From Cristatella mucedo (lineage: Eukaryota > Bryozoa > Phylactolaemata > Cristatellidae), in contig WPIO01000025.1 of assembly GCA_009760855.2 (NCBI GenBank), forward strand, positions 1,533,501 to 1,597,500: DNA of 64,000 nt. The letters are read 5' to 3'. The notes beneath the pieces were generated by a model. The model searched no databases. It was not told the origin of the DNA and saw nothing but the letters and a program-made list of their open reading frames with translations. The position numbers and the translations under genes were made by a program. Of this stretch, positions 12,301 through 63,430 are shown in pieces (position 1 is the first letter of the stretch; the number at the start of each line of letters is the position of its first letter).

Positions 12301-15300
12301 GATTAATGCCGTTTTTAATATTTTATGCTGTGGCTATGAGTGAGACTTTAGCACACTGTTGGCCTGTGCACCTTTTCGGGGAATGTTAGCTTCCTTCTAG
12401 TGGCCATTGTTGGCATTCTTTCTGCACCCAGAATATAATCTTTCCCTGCTGCAGTCCGTGCTGTACATGATCTTGCTTGTAACGACCCTCCATATGTAAA
12501 CTTTCCACTCCTGCTCATCATCTTGCTGTAGTTTTGATGTGCTCTCAGTTTCTGTGACTGCCGTAATCTGTTTGAATGCCATTTGGCTAGAAGCAATACT
12601 TCTGATAGGTTGTTGGATTGGGAATGGTATAATTTGGCTGTTTTTTTTGCTGTGGCTTAATTAATGTTTTTTTTTTGTCTGCAGGGAACTGCCATCTTGC
12701 TTTTGTATTAAATTGTGATTGCTTATTCAATTTAATCTCATATTAAAGTGGTTGCTTGTCAATACTTAAACATTCAAGCCTGCAGATATCTGTATGCGTC
12801 TTCATATTCTTAATTGACATGCGCTTATTTTTCTGGTCATTCTTCTAGGTGGCACAACCACCTAAATCCAGACATAAAAAAATGTGCATGGACGGAAGAA
12901 GAAGATCGGCTCATTTACCACTTACATAAGAAGATGGGCAACCGATGGGCCGAAATAGCTAAATATTTACCAGGAAGGTAAACATTGGCACGTATCTTGA
13001 TTTTGATTACCTATTATGTCAGACCACGTGTTAATTTAAGACATGCGAGGCTTTTATTTCTATTAAGGACCGACAATGCTATTAAGAATCACTGGAATTC
13101 AACTATGAGGCGTAAGTTTGAAGCTGAAGAGGAATTATCTAAGAAGAAACCCATTGCTGTTGCACAGCCATATACACCAAGCCAGTCCAAAAGCTTGCAG
13201 GGCTTGCAGCCAATCAAGTTGTTTGCCTCAACTCCTATCTCATCATCATGCGTCTCTACAACTGCCTCGGTTGGTATTGGCTAAGTTTAATTGCACGCAC
13301 TTAAGCATTTTTATTTCTGGAAAGGAGCAGTGGTAGACTCGAACTGCTTCAAACAGCCATATCTCAGGTATGTGCAATATTGTTACTTTATCCCTAGGGA
13401 TCACAGTCATTTACAATGCACAACGGTACAACTGTGGTAATTCACAAAAGTGGATCTTCTTCTGATCTGGGCTTTTCTGAAGATCATCCAACTGTAATAG
13501 ATACTGATTCGTTATTGTCACCTCTCAGGTTAGTAATGTTTCATCCGTGCAGTTTTTCTGTAGCTTGGCTTGCATGGTAGAAACTAATATTGTTATTAAC
13601 CAGGACTCTTCACGATTTCGACTCCAAGCAAGAGGAGGATAGCTATGTTCACACTCGTGATATCTCCAGGGTATCACCTGCACGATGCAACAAGACTCCG
13701 ATTAAGTTTAACAGCCTTAAGAAAGGCCGTACAGGTAATTTACCGTGCTTGCAATTCGTTGCCGTGTCGATTGTATAGCGATGTAGAGGTTTGTCACCAC
13801 ATATGGTTTGCTCAAGATTTTACAGAAGCATACCGTTTGTTGCAGATTACAGATTTGATGGTCGTACATTGTCTGCTTTCAAAGACTGCTCAGGTGGCCT
13901 TATACCAATCACCTCACCTGGGGTGCGCAAGCTTGGCACTCCCATAATACTGAGGCGTAAGAGGAAATGTGCTCCTTTGAAGTACGAGCTATGTGAGCCA
14001 ATCATGCAGCAGCCGAGTCAGCTGTCCGAAGTCAGCACCATACCAGCTGTGTGGGCCACGTCAAGTCACACGGTGCAGCCGAATAGCTCTATGCGTAACC
14101 ACGAACCTTATACTCCCCTGAGAACCCCTATAAAGAACTTGCCTTTCTCGCCATCTCAGGTATTTAACAGCTTTCTTTGCACGTTAGCGATGTGAGCCCG
14201 TCGTGTGCCGAGCGTCGAGGTTCGCGCTTGCGTGCTCGGCCGCCGATGGCTATCCGCAGCTGGGAAAGAAAGAAATCCCTGGCCCCTTTACTTGTTGCTG
14301 ACCCTTTCTAATTTCTTGGTGGCCTTAAAATGCCAATAATGGCATGCAAGTACCTGCCTTAGTTACTTTTTAAATTAGCATGGGCAGAGGTGCTGTATAT
14401 ACGGTATTTAGAGTTATCCTGCTTGCTGCTTGTACCCTGTCCTGCCTGCCTGCTGCACATGCTTGCAGCACGTAAGCACGTGCAGACGAAAATCAGACTT
14501 TTGACTTGGCCGACTGGTTCGGTCTGTGAAAGAAGTGGTACTCGGTGATATTTCTTGTGTTCTCTTCAGTTTCTCAATAGTCCAGTTACGACTGGTGGAA
14601 GAAGAGCATTCACCTCAACACCCGTGCGCAATGTCACCAATGGTAATAGCGTGACTCCATCGTCTGGCACTACCCTGAAATCGGGGGAAGCATGTCTCAT
14701 TTCACCAGCAATGGCTTGCTTTGGCTCAGCTGACGACAAAAAAGATTTTCGTACGACGACACCCAAATGTGCTCAGCCATCTTGGGATGCTGCTCCTCGG
14801 ACACCGACCCCGTTCAAGAATGCTCTTGCAGAAATGGAGAGGAAAAGTGGGGTGGTTCGCCTGGAGGTAACTGCTGGCTGAATGCACGTAGCCTGTGGAC
14901 TGAGTCTGCATTTCGCATTGGGGCCTGAGTATGTGGCTGCTTATGCTATCAAGGGCGAGTACCTTACCCCCCCCCCCGGGGTAAGGTACTCGCCCTTGAT
15001 TAGCGAAATTGTGGATTCGAGCCTGCTGTATATGTGAAAAGTCTGGATAGAAATTAAATTCTCTTGAGATCGATGCTATATAAATCTTCGCACCCTACGT
15101 TTCAGCCAGGTAGGTATATAGAACGTGAGAAATCACAAAAGCCAAAACTGTTGAAATAAACTGAAATATGCCATAGTTAAAGCAGTTTATTATGCACAAA
15201 ATAGCAATTAAAAGAATGATTTAGCATGTTGCTCATTCACGATTTTTTATAACGGCTCGGAACCTTTCGGGCACTGACCCCGGCAATTTCTCACATACGT

Positions 15301-18300
15301 CAGATGTGATTTTCTGCCATTCCTCCTGCAGAAGTTCGACTAATTCACTACAATTTTTCTAGACGGATGACATGTTTGCGGATTTTGCGCTACAATTCCT
15401 GCCACAAATGTTCAATGGGGTTCAAATCTGGATGCTGATCGGGCCGTTTCAAAATCCGGAAGTGATCGAAGCCTTGACACATAGGGTTGTCAAACAAGCT
15501 CTTTACCATGCCTTCGGTATGATTCGTACCATTGTCCGGTTGCCAAATAAAGTCCAAACCATGTATGCTATGAGCTGACCGAAAACCAACATTCTTAACA
15601 ATGTCTATAGTAATAATAATATTAATAATAATACTTTTGATAAAGTGCCATCAGATAACTCAATATTTTTACATTTGCTGAATTTGCTCTATTTTTGTTC
15701 GTGTAGCGTTCTGCATTCATTTCCCTTGCACCCAGTGCAAACTCCCTACACCAGCAGTGCTAAAGCAACCCCACACCATTACCCCACCACCACCACCACA
15801 TTTCACCGTATTTTGGAAAGAAGCATCTAGAAATAGAAACTAGAAGCTAGAAATACAATGCTGCTGGGCCTGTGCCTACCTTAAGAATAAGAAAAAATGA
15901 AGGCCGGCTGATTCAAATGCCTCATTTTCTTAGGTGCTGCCAGAGCCTCAGCAATTACCACTTACACTGCCCCCCCCCCCCAGCTTGCAGTTGGCATCAT
16001 AGGATTGGTGCTGAATTGGCATGACTCAATCAAGCCCACTACCTTAGACTAGAAGTGCGAGTACGGTACCCCTTGGTCAAGAACCGACTGGAAGCCAGCA
16101 GATATGATGCCACAGATCAACAAAGTGCCTCTACTGCTTTTAATCCCTCGTTAAAGTTGACACGAGTCTCCAATATCAAGGTGCTAAAGCCATGTTTGGC
16201 AATCGAACTGTTGATAGCTTCTGGTAAGGGCTAAACTATAATGCGCCTCTATGTTGTCGTATTGTGTACACATTCATGTCTTACATAGCCCTACAAGCAG
16301 TAGAAACAGCAGTTTTTTCAATATAGATGATGCTGCCATCAAATCCATAGATATAAAACACCCACCATTGAGTCACAGTGTTGATGAAGTCATGCTTTAG
16401 CACATAACTAATTAGAAAGTATACAACTCTACGGTTCAATTTTCTTGATTGTGTTTGAGAGCTGAGTGTAACTGTTTTCACTCGAGCAAGTTCACATAAA
16501 GGCTGCTCAGCCTCAGGAGAGCTTCAAGTGTTGAATGAGAATGTTTTGGGTTGTGCTCGGTTACTGTACTGACGATATCACTAATTGTCAGTTGTTTCTT
16601 TATAGTACCACACACCTACTCGTATGGTGGATGACTTGAATGATGTAATTGAAAGGGAGACTTTTAACAGAGGGCCGTCTTCATACGGTGGTGGAAATCA
16701 CGGTGGATGCAAGCCAACCTCTTCTTACAGGCTCAACAAGGAAGTAGGTATTCCATGGAAATTGACACGTGAATTGCGAGTGCTGTACTTTTTATATTGT
16801 GCGTTCAGCCAGGAATTGGGGATCGTACTTTTGTGAACCAAGTAGTTAAATGGTTTAGAATAATTTGGAAGCAACATAATAAAGACTGCCGTTAGTTTGA
16901 GAGAAGACAAGTTTGCCTCGAGCAGACCGATCTCACAGCCTCTGATTTACTGGGCTAATGTGTTAGCGATCGAGGCTCCATTCTCTGTAATTGCTCGATC
17001 TTCGGTAGAACACTATGGCTGACAAAAAGACTATACAATTGCCCCACTTTGCCTGATCAGGAAGCTCATATGATGCATGAAGCTCATATGATGCATGGCA
17101 TTACTACATGATCTCGGCACTGCCAAATATATTATATGCAGTCAAGTGAATCGCAACAGCCAGATCAGTCATAACCCCATTGCTATCGTTTATGGCTTTG
17201 CTTGTGCTGATGAATTTACCAATATATAAGAAGATACTGGTCTGACCTTTGTTCTTCATGACCTTATCATTAACATCTGTCTCTTGCATCATGCACTGGC
17301 AGCAACAAATGTTTTGTAAGCCCACTAACCACACTTGTATGCTGACCCTGTGCATGTCACCCCTAACCATGTTATTCAGGTTGTTTATCAAACATGATAC
17401 CACTCACCCATTCGATCGTGTTTCCTTTGCAGCAAATGTAAAGCGCCTAGAAAGAGATTTAGTTTTCTGAGCGTGCTTTATCGAGTGTATAATAATAGTT
17501 ATTATTATATGAATAGGGGTAGAGCTAGTAACGTTGCCAGTAACCTAGCTATTTTAACCTTGTATCGTGAATTCTTAACAGGTAACCCTACTAATTTTAG
17601 CCATTTGTAATCATATATTTGCTTCTCTATAGAACAAGTCTCCTCGAACTCTCCAGATGAACCTTGAACAGAAATGGGCAGCTCTTGAAGCGGATGCTGT
17701 TGCTGATATTATTCCTTCGTTTGCGCCTGAGACTCCGGTAAGCACTCTTTATGCAGGAAACAGAGCTTTTGTGCTGTTACTCAGCGTTGGCTATAAAAAA
17801 TAAGTATTAGCTTATTTAACAGCCACATTTGTATATCGGCAGAAGAGCCTTAACGGCTATCGCTGCCGATTGCAGCTGGCAATAAAGGATCGCCCGCTGC
17901 AGGATTTGAACCCGCGACCTGAGTTGTGAAGAGGAAGCGCCTCACCTCATGGTCTATCACGGCTATCTACTTATAATGTGATAAATGTAAGCTTGTGGCC
18001 ATGGATACCTTTGCACTCCAAAATCCCATACTCTTATGTTGTGATAGCCCTGGCAGCATGCAAGTAGTACTGAATGGCCATTTTAAAAGCTATAGCTAAA
18101 GTGAACCATGCATATACGACCCAGTCCAAGGAAAAACCAATGAGAATAAGGCTTTTGTCCCAAACAACTCCAAACGATCTGTCATCAGCCTGGGAATATT
18201 CTGGATTTGTGCTTGCCCAGGTGCCACTAACGATCTATTCGATCGTGCCTTCGACACTATTGATCACGATAACCTTGAACGATTGAGAACAACGATCGAC

Positions 18301-21287
18301 AGACGAGGCATTGGCATGGTTCAAATCGTACTTGTCCGGTCGTGTTCAATCCGTATCGTTTGGGCTCTCTTCTCATCGATCAGACCAGTCACACGTGGAG
18401 TCTCTCAAGGGTCAGTCCTCAATCCTTTGCTGTTCTTTATTTATTCTGAGCCTCTGGGAAAAGTGATTATAGCCCATGGGATTGGGTGTTTCTTTTATGC
18501 TGACGATACACAGCTGTATTTTTTATTCAAACGTCTTAATCTGCTGAAGCGACTGATAAACCAAATGCTTGCCTAGAAGACATTCGATCATGGATGTTGG
18601 CAAATTTCCTTAAACTGGACGATAAAACGGAACCGTTCTTCATAGGACACTAAGCTTGTGGCTGGCCTAGAAGACTGCTTTTCTAATAGGTGATGCTGTT
18701 GTGCGACCAAGTTAGTTGTGCTCGGACTTTAGGTGTCTTTTTCGACAGCTGCCTAAATTGAAAGCTTCGTTAAGAAGATTTGCTTCCACTGCTAGCTTTC
18801 ACGTCCGATCCCTATTTAAGATTTATAACTGTATTCCACGGCTGCTTGCAAAAAATTGAACTAGCTCATTGATTCTATCTCTGCTAGATTATTAGAATTC
18901 CATTTTGGCTGGGCTACCAAAAAAGCCTCTAGGCTACATCACCTGGTGATGAACATGGCTGCAAGATTAGTTTTCAAACCCCAGATTTTTGACCACGTTC
19001 TTTTGCTGAAAGAGCTTGAATGGCTGCCAGTTGATCAACGTATGCAGAGTTAGGCTTTTAAGCTCACCTGCATGCATGCCACGGCTTGGCGTCTTCATAC
19101 CTTGCTGAACTGCTGTACCAGTTTCAGTCTCCTCATGCCCTCTGGCTCCATATGGACAATAAATTAGCTGTTCCATGCAACCACTTTGAGCTTGAGTGAT
19201 TTAACAGCCTCTTTTGTACTGTGGCAGACGAGCCTTAACGGCTATCACCACCACTTGCAGTGGCAATAAAGGATTGCCCACTGCAGGACTCGAACCCACA
19301 TCTGCCGTGAAGAGCAAGCACCTTACCTCCTGCGCTAAAACCCAGTACTGTTGGGGACCAAAACTTCTGCTCTGCAGGTCTTAGACCACGGAACTAACTT
19401 CCACATTTCTTATGGAACGACATCTACTCTCATGCTGCCTGCAGTGGCACACCCTTTCCAGCCAGCCTGAGCTGCTACTTCCATGCTACTCACTCCTTAA
19501 AGTGCCCTCCTGACTCAGCTACGCTTCTCACTTTGTCTTTTTTTGTATGAGATGAAGTTTGTTGGCTACTGACTAAGTACCGAAAGCCGAATAGGGTTTG
19601 AGTGCGATGTACAAAACCCTCCTTCCTAATACCCACATAGTCTTTGTGGATTTACATATGGAGATACACTATCGTATGTGTGAACACACTTATGTGCATG
19701 TTCTGGCATCAGAGACTCAGAATTCGTCAAAACAGTCACGTGTAAGGCAGTATAGGTGTATCAGTTTTCTTTTTTAAGCATTGCTGGGTCAAGTACACAT
19801 ACACAGGACTAAATATTTGAGCATTGCTTCCGTCTGCCTTTGCACAGCTCTAGCCTCAAAAGCTAGCAAGCATCTATTATTATAGGTTTTGCATATCATC
19901 TATGCTTGTGTCTGCATGTGCGCATGTACAATTGGTAATCACTTATCCACAGTATTCCCTATTGATGTTTAGTCATGGGTTTTCAGCAGTTTTAGGGCAA
20001 AAGCCCACTCTCTTTTCTCCTGAAGGACGTCATGGATTCACTTCACTTTAGTATCAGAAGTAGGTCATTCATTTCTACTTGCATACACAATATGCCGTTT
20101 TACTGTTCGGTATGCTGAAGTTTGGTTAATTTGGGGATCTTATTGTGCATAAATACCTTTTCCCACGGATTTCTTGTCACTTTGTTGCTTAGCATTTCAT
20201 CCAGAATGATGTTGAGCTGCGACAGGATGCTTAAACTGTTCACTTCGGCTTGCTTAAGAGTGGAGTTATCTAGGTGTCGTTTACACGTGATTTTTATATA
20301 GAATTGCCTTGAGCTCTAACAAACACTCAGCTCCCGGATCGGTAGGCTTGACATCGCTTTCTAGTTTGTCGCTTCATCTTGGGCCTAACTCCTTTTTCAT
20401 AATTCACTCTTGTCCTCGTCAGAGTGGGACTTCTCCTTTATTAAAGAGCTTTCTCTGTGGTATTCATTGCCCGAAATATTTGACTTGGCTCATTTGCCAA
20501 GTCGTGTGCAGCCTGTTGAAAAGCAGCTGCACAGGCTTATTCCCTGAGGGAGTTGTCTCAATTTTCTATGCCGTTATTTGCACAATAGTTGCCAAGCAAC
20601 TTCTTTACAGTGTGGTGGCTACTGGTGCTATTTCTAGACTCAGCTCACCGTTTGCAGAATTATGAGCCGCTCTGCTGAGCTTGCGTTTGTGCATGCTGCG
20701 TGCTTGTGCTCATCACATACACAAACTGCTTTTCGTGTGCTCGTGCCTACCTATGCACAATCCACCGGTTTTATATGCAAATTGTATCATATTTCATAGA
20801 GCAAATCTCTGGCCGGCGTTGACACGGCAGGCATATTTTCGCCGCCGTCCATCTTGAGGGATGCTCTGCTTATCGATCCCCTCAACGATGCCTTTGCACT
20901 GCCTACGTCACCGGCCCCAAAGGTAGGGATTACATCACATGCGACGAGTTAGTCAATGTCTTGGTGTATGCTCGTTATTTGTCAGCTGTGGCTGCTCTGT
21001 TTTCTTTATTGCAGATACCTCGTAAGACTGCACAAAGGATATCCTTTGAGAGTATTGGTTGCACACCTGCTGTGAAGGTCAGTGGTTGTAGTTTGCTTGT
21101 ACCACAGTCAATGCTGCCCACCAATGCCTGGATTAGTCATTTCTTCATCGTCTACTTACAGGAGCAGCCTGACTTCGAGGTAGTCGCTCTGGGTAGATCC
21201 AGCGACCAGCTGTATCTTACTCGCATGGCTCGGTGTTGGCTGCAGGCCCACGGCATCGGCCAGCCTCGATTACCAGCGCTCGTGTGA
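3380..21287 (+). CDS. Myb: MYB family transcription factor (R1R2R3, A/B/c-MYB ancestor type), 15 exons
   Basis: Nuclear DNA-binding protein; animal MYBs bind AACNG-type sites and, for the B-MYB type, work with the MuvB complex on cell-cycle genes (family knowledge). Joined exons: 3380-3390 (tentative), 6014-6152, 7951-8103, 12118-12221, 12849-12977, 13068-13269, 13398-13528, 13604-13734, 13846-14159, 14570-14866, 16606-16743, 17633-17737, 20800-20922, 21015-21077, 21162-21287; all phases agree, giving about 721 residues, close to vertebrate MYBs (640-750). Residues 46-200 are three MYB repeats with their spaced Trp and the R2 motif GKQCRERWHN. The acidic head TYTSDEDD...DHDYE looks like c-MYB/A-MYB, while LPFSPSQFLNSP, RTPTPFKNAL and the C-terminal DQLYLTRMAR motif look like B-MYB. 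This mixture fits an unduplicated ancestral MYB. There are many SP/TP sites, possible CDK targets. Confidence 0.93.
4465..4830 (-). mobile_element. LINE C-terminal fragment, antisense
   Basis: Similar in order and words to 10300-10560, 25440-25700 and 40480-40720, for example AAGGATTcacGGTTGATTAG and ACCTAAAAGTGAG. Proposed Myb intron 1. Confidence 0.6.
6014..6152 (+). CDS. Myb: Myb exon 2: acidic head and start of R1
   Basis: Acceptor tttttgtag, donor GAG/gtgcga. It encodes TYTSDEDD, DHDYE and NRGRWTKEE, matching the c-MYB N-terminus up to the first Trp of repeat 1. It ends in phase 0. Confidence 0.9.
6850..7115 (-). mobile_element. Tc1-derived repeat, copy A
   Basis: The reverse strand reads MQKLGAFIMPGQTREVIKNP and GGGCTGTCAATAAATGTTTT. 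Same unit as copies B and C in opposite orientation. Confidence 0.6.
7200..7620 (+). mobile_element. Tc1-derived repeat, copy B
   Basis: Contains PVPVADLLGKN ... IQKLVACMTGQTREV and the tail GGGCTGTCAATAAATATTTT, parallel to copy C. Degenerate. In Myb intron 2. Confidence 0.6.
7951..8103 (+). CDS. Myb: Myb exon 3: R1 and start of R2
   Basis: Acceptor gttattgtag, donor GAG/gtttgt. The 51 codons include RTEVQCQHRWYKVLNPELVK and GPWTKE, the R1-R2 junction. Tc1-derived repeat copies lie on both sides in the introns. Confidence 0.95.
8183..8479 (-). mobile_element. Tc1-like transposase fragment
   Basis: The reverse strand has CQSPDLNLKERHWSNIDRLL, the S-P-D-L-N-P-x-E-x-x-W motif of Tc1-like transposases with substitutions. 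About 100 codons remain open. In Myb intron 3. Confidence 0.65.
8540..8900 (+). mobile_element. Tc1-derived repeat, copy C
   Basis: NDFNPTERLWNNLDTEV precedes a unit with MQKLRAYMPGQTGEV and GGCTGTCAATAAATATTTTA. It shares the unit with copies at 7200 (+) and 6850 (-). Confidence 0.6.
10270..10700 (-). mobile_element. CR1/L2-like LINE C-terminal fragment
   Basis: The reverse strand contains PLHFLAPAYLSELLSSQ, the conserved LH-x-LAPxYLxxLL motif, and flanking parts in two frames. In Myb intron 3. Confidence 0.7.
11390..11665 (+). mobile_element. Two LINE 3' tails in series, second ending in (ATT)n
   Basis: GAGTTCTCTGTGAGCGCTTT near 11430 and a complete tail 11460-11635 ending in nine ATT units. 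Myb intron 3. Confidence 0.65.
12118..12221 (+). CDS. Myb: Myb exon 4: R2
   Basis: Encodes EDDKVLNLVRQYGPKRW and GRTGKQCRER. It contains the conserved redox-sensitive Cys of MYB R2. Phase 0 in, 2 out. Confidence 0.95.
12849..12977 (+). CDS. Myb: Myb exon 5: end of R2 and R3
   Basis: Encodes WHNHLNPDIKKCAWTEEED and GNRWAEIAKYLPG. Acceptor ttcttctag; the AG+G codon completes the Arg. Ends in phase 2. Confidence 0.95.
13068..13269 (+). CDS. Myb: Myb exon 6: end of R3 and start of central region
   Basis: Begins TDNAIKNHWNSTMRRKFE, the recognition helix of R3. It continues into a Ser/Pro/Gln-rich segment. Donor TCG/gttggt, phase 0. Confidence 0.93.
13398..13528 (+). CDS. Myb: Myb exon 7
   Basis: Central linker with an acidic/Ser segment (SSSDLGFSEDHPTVIDTDS), in the place of the MYB transactivation region. 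Acceptor tccctag, donor CAG/gttagt, phase 0 to 2. Confidence 0.85.
13604..13734 (+). CDS. Myb: Myb exon 8
   Basis: Encodes RTLHDFDSKQEEDSYVHT and ISRVSPARCNKTPIKF. Splice phases 2 to 1 match both neighbours. Confidence 0.85.
13846..14159 (+). CDS. Myb: Myb exon 9: conserved TPIKNLPFSPSQ
   Basis: Encodes YRFDGRTLSAFKD, a basic RRKRK stretch and PYTPLRTPIKNLPFSPSQ. The last is a hallmark of the MYB negative-regulatory/C-terminal region. Acceptor ttgttgcag, donor CAG/gtattt. Confidence 0.92.
14570..14866 (+). CDS. Myb: Myb exon 10: FLNSP and RTPTPFKNAL motif
   Basis: Begins FLNSPVTTGGRRAFTSTP and ends APRTPTPFKNALAEMERK. Both are conserved in vertebrate A-, B- and c-MYB. Acceptor tctcttcag, donor GAG/gtaact, phase 0 both sides. 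Confidence 0.93.
14948..15000. repeat. Perfect 23-bp inverted repeat around seven C
   Basis: The arm ATCAAGGGCGAGTACCTTAC plus CCC is repeated exactly in reverse complement, separated by seven C. It lies in Myb intron 10, 80 bases after exon 10. Confidence 0.85.
15220..15600 (-). mobile_element. Tc1-like transposase remnant
   Basis: The reverse strand reads FIWQPDNGTNHT ... HPDLNPIEHLWQEL, the second and third acidic motifs of a Tc1/mariner DDE transposase, then a tail like that of other Tc1 proteins (LPGSVPERF-like). Stops interrupt it. It lies in Myb intron 10. Confidence 0.75.
15601..16605. other. End of Myb intron 10
   Basis: Begins with a short antisense LINE-tail-like piece (TAATAATAATACTTTTGATAA). 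A run of 13 C at about 15968 follows. No gene seen. Confidence 0.5.
16606..16743 (+). CDS. Myb: Myb exon 11
   Basis: 46 codons with MVDDLNDVIERETF, equivalent to the DIREVLKEE segment of MYBs, then a Gly/Ser-rich stretch. Acceptor tttatag, donor GAA/gtaggt. Confidence 0.85.
17270..17510 (+). mobile_element. LINE 3' UTR and tail
   Basis: CCCCTAACCATGTTATTC ... ATTCGATCGTGTTTCCTTTG, AGCGCCTAGAAAGAGATTT and an ATAATAATAG end. Clean copy of the family tail. Myb intron 11. Confidence 0.7.
17633..17737 (+). CDS. Myb: Myb exon 12
   Basis: 35 codons, NKSPRTLQMNLEQKWAALEA and onward, comparable to the KSLVLDxWEK segment of MYBs. Phase 0 both sides, donor CCG/gtaagc. Confidence 0.85.
17811..17965 (-). 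repeat. SINE family A, antisense
   Basis: CAGAAGAGCCTTAACGGCTA and GCAGGATTTGAACCCGCGAC (reverse of the B box). Myb intron 12. Confidence 0.75.
18215..19190 (+). mobile_element. CR1/L2-like LINE: reverse transcriptase remnant
   Basis: In order: [42 protein letters not shown] (the catalytic F/YADD box), EDIRSWMLANFLKLDDKT, LAGLPKK and LEWLPVDQR. This is the order of a CR1/L2/Jockey-type reverse transcriptase. Several frameshifts make it dead. In Myb intron 12, followed by a SINE. Confidence 0.85.
19194..19345 (-). repeat. SINE family A, antisense
   Basis: ACGAGCCTTAACGGCTATCA and GCAGGACTCGAACCCACATC. Immediately after the LINE remnant. Confidence 0.75.
19350..19700 (+). repeat. Dispersed repeat R1, copy 2
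   Basis: Inverted relative to the 270 copy. Carries CAGGTCTTAGACCACGGAAC and CTACTTCCATGCTACTCACT. It directly follows a SINE-A copy in Myb intron 12. Confidence 0.55.
19701..20799. other. End of Myb intron 12
   Basis: No repeat family or exon recognised. A 118-codon frame at 20309-20665 lacks similarity and splice support. Confidence 0.5.
20800..20922 (+). CDS. Myb: Myb exon 13: FSPPSILRD
   Basis: Acceptor atttcatag with an in-frame stop in the acceptor itself, donor AAG/gtaggg. 41 codons with GIFSPPSILRDALL. It closes the reading frame between exons 12 and 14 without loss. Confidence 0.85.
21015..21077 (+). CDS. Myb: Myb exon 14
   Basis: 21 codons, IPRKTAQRISFESIGCTPAV plus Lys, between good splice sites (tttattgcag; AAG/gtcagt). 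Confidence 0.8.
21162..21287 (+). CDS. Myb: Myb exon 15: conserved C-terminus and stop
   Basis: Encodes DFEVVALGRSSDQLYLTRMA and a short tail, then TGA at 21285. It matches the last conserved block of vertebrate MYBs (W-E-x-V-x-x-G-x-T-x-D-Q-L); in B-MYB I believe this overlaps the MuvB-binding segment. Acceptor ctacttacag. Confidence 0.93.
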   Translation, partial: EQPDFEVVALGRSSDQLYLTRMARCWLQAHGIGQPRLPALV

Positions 21288-21682
21288 ACTGAGCGACACT
21301 GGAGCTGCATTGACAACCTTAATACAACTCGGCTCCTGCATTCTGGAGTCAAATTGTTGTTCCTCCCGACTGCTCTAAAGCTAGTGTGTTGACGTCCACA
21401 TATTTTTGTAGGCTGTGTACATAATTTTGTATATGTACCCCACCAAGTGGGTTTTGCACATCCCAGCTCGGGGTAAACACTATTTGTTGCCAAGACGGCG
21501 TGAGCTGACTTTCGTTAGCTGATTTAATTCAAAGCCGTGCAGTGGCACTCGTGATGGGCGTTTCCATGTGTGTATGTGAAATCTTTCAAATACAACTGTG
21601 ACCTAGACGGAGTATAGCACTTGTCAAAAGTGAGTGTGAACGGTGCATCTACCTGTGTATTTATGTATTTATAGCAAGAGAC

Positions 21683-21688
21683 AATAAA
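21683..21688 (+). terminator. Myb: Polyadenylation signal AATAAA of Myb
   Basis: AATAAA stands about 396 bases after the Myb stop codon, followed by a TGTGT-containing stretch. It is the first canonical hexamer downstream and gives a 3' UTR of about 0.4 kb. Confidence 0.65.
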
Positions 21689-21837
21689 CTGCTGTGTAGC
21701 AATGATCTACTTATCTGTTATAGCTGTCGAAGCGATAAGTCTGAAGCTGGAAGACGGTCTGCATATCCCGTAGCCAGAGAAATATCTTGGTCTTCCAATG
21801 CAACTGCTGTAAGAATTCCCCCATTTATTTCTCGATC

Positions 21838-21911
21838 TGCTCATAGGGAGAGAAAGACAGACAAGACAGACAGAGAGGGAGAGACAGCCAGAGAGAGAGA
21901 GAGAGATAGAG
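21838..21911 (+). repeat. GA/GACA-rich simple repeat
   Basis: AGAGAAAGACAGACAAGACA then (GA)n, between the Myb polyadenylation signal and the next gene. Confidence 0.85.
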
Positions 21912-22270
21912 GCAGGGGTGTGGTGGGAGTTACCAGACATTATGTACTTACTCACTTGGTCTTTGACTGGTGTAGGTCAAATGAAAAGCACAGGCCTTTA
22001 TTGACCTGTTAAGTAATGGCAAGCAGTTGCTGTGGTCTATGCAGCAATGGCCTCCATAGCCTGCGATTGTTTTCTTAAGGCACTGGCTTTTCCAGCAACA
22101 ATAGGCCAGCTGTGTGTAGCCATGGTTACACAGCACCAATTGCCTCAGGAAATCCGAGTAGGGCAGTACCGACCTGGATTCAGTGCCTCAGGAATGGCCT
22201 TTAACGACCTATAGGCACTTGACTTGAGAGACTTGCCATAAGGCCATAGAGGCTACGGATTTCAAGCGAA

Positions 22271-62890
<40,620 letters not shown>

Positions 62891-63331
62891 TAAGATAGCG
62901 GTGGCAGCGGTGGCAGCGGCCGAGCAGACGGAAGGTGGTTGAATAATGTTGGCGCAGGCAAACGAAGCAGAGCCGATGAGGCTGCGTCGATAGCGAAAGA
63001 TAGCAGCACGAAGCCAGCAGTGTGCAGGGGTATGGCTGCTCATGGCCACATACAGGGGGTAAATCTTTTGGTCTAATGCTGTGTGATACTAATTTTTGGG
63101 TCCAATACTTTTCGGTCTAATACTGAGTGAACGCCCCTTCGTCTCGTTCTGCTCTCGTAACTTGGAATTCGCTATTCTCTCTTCACTACGGCACCTGAGC
63201 GAGTCCTTGACATTTGCAGACGTACTAGAAAGTCGTCGCTTCTTGTCGCCTAGATCCTGCAGGTCTGGCGACGGTTTCCGTCGGGTACACCCCATTTCTT
63301 TCTGTCTGTCTCTGTCGTCTCCGTCTGTCTT

Positions 63332-63430
<99 letters not shown>

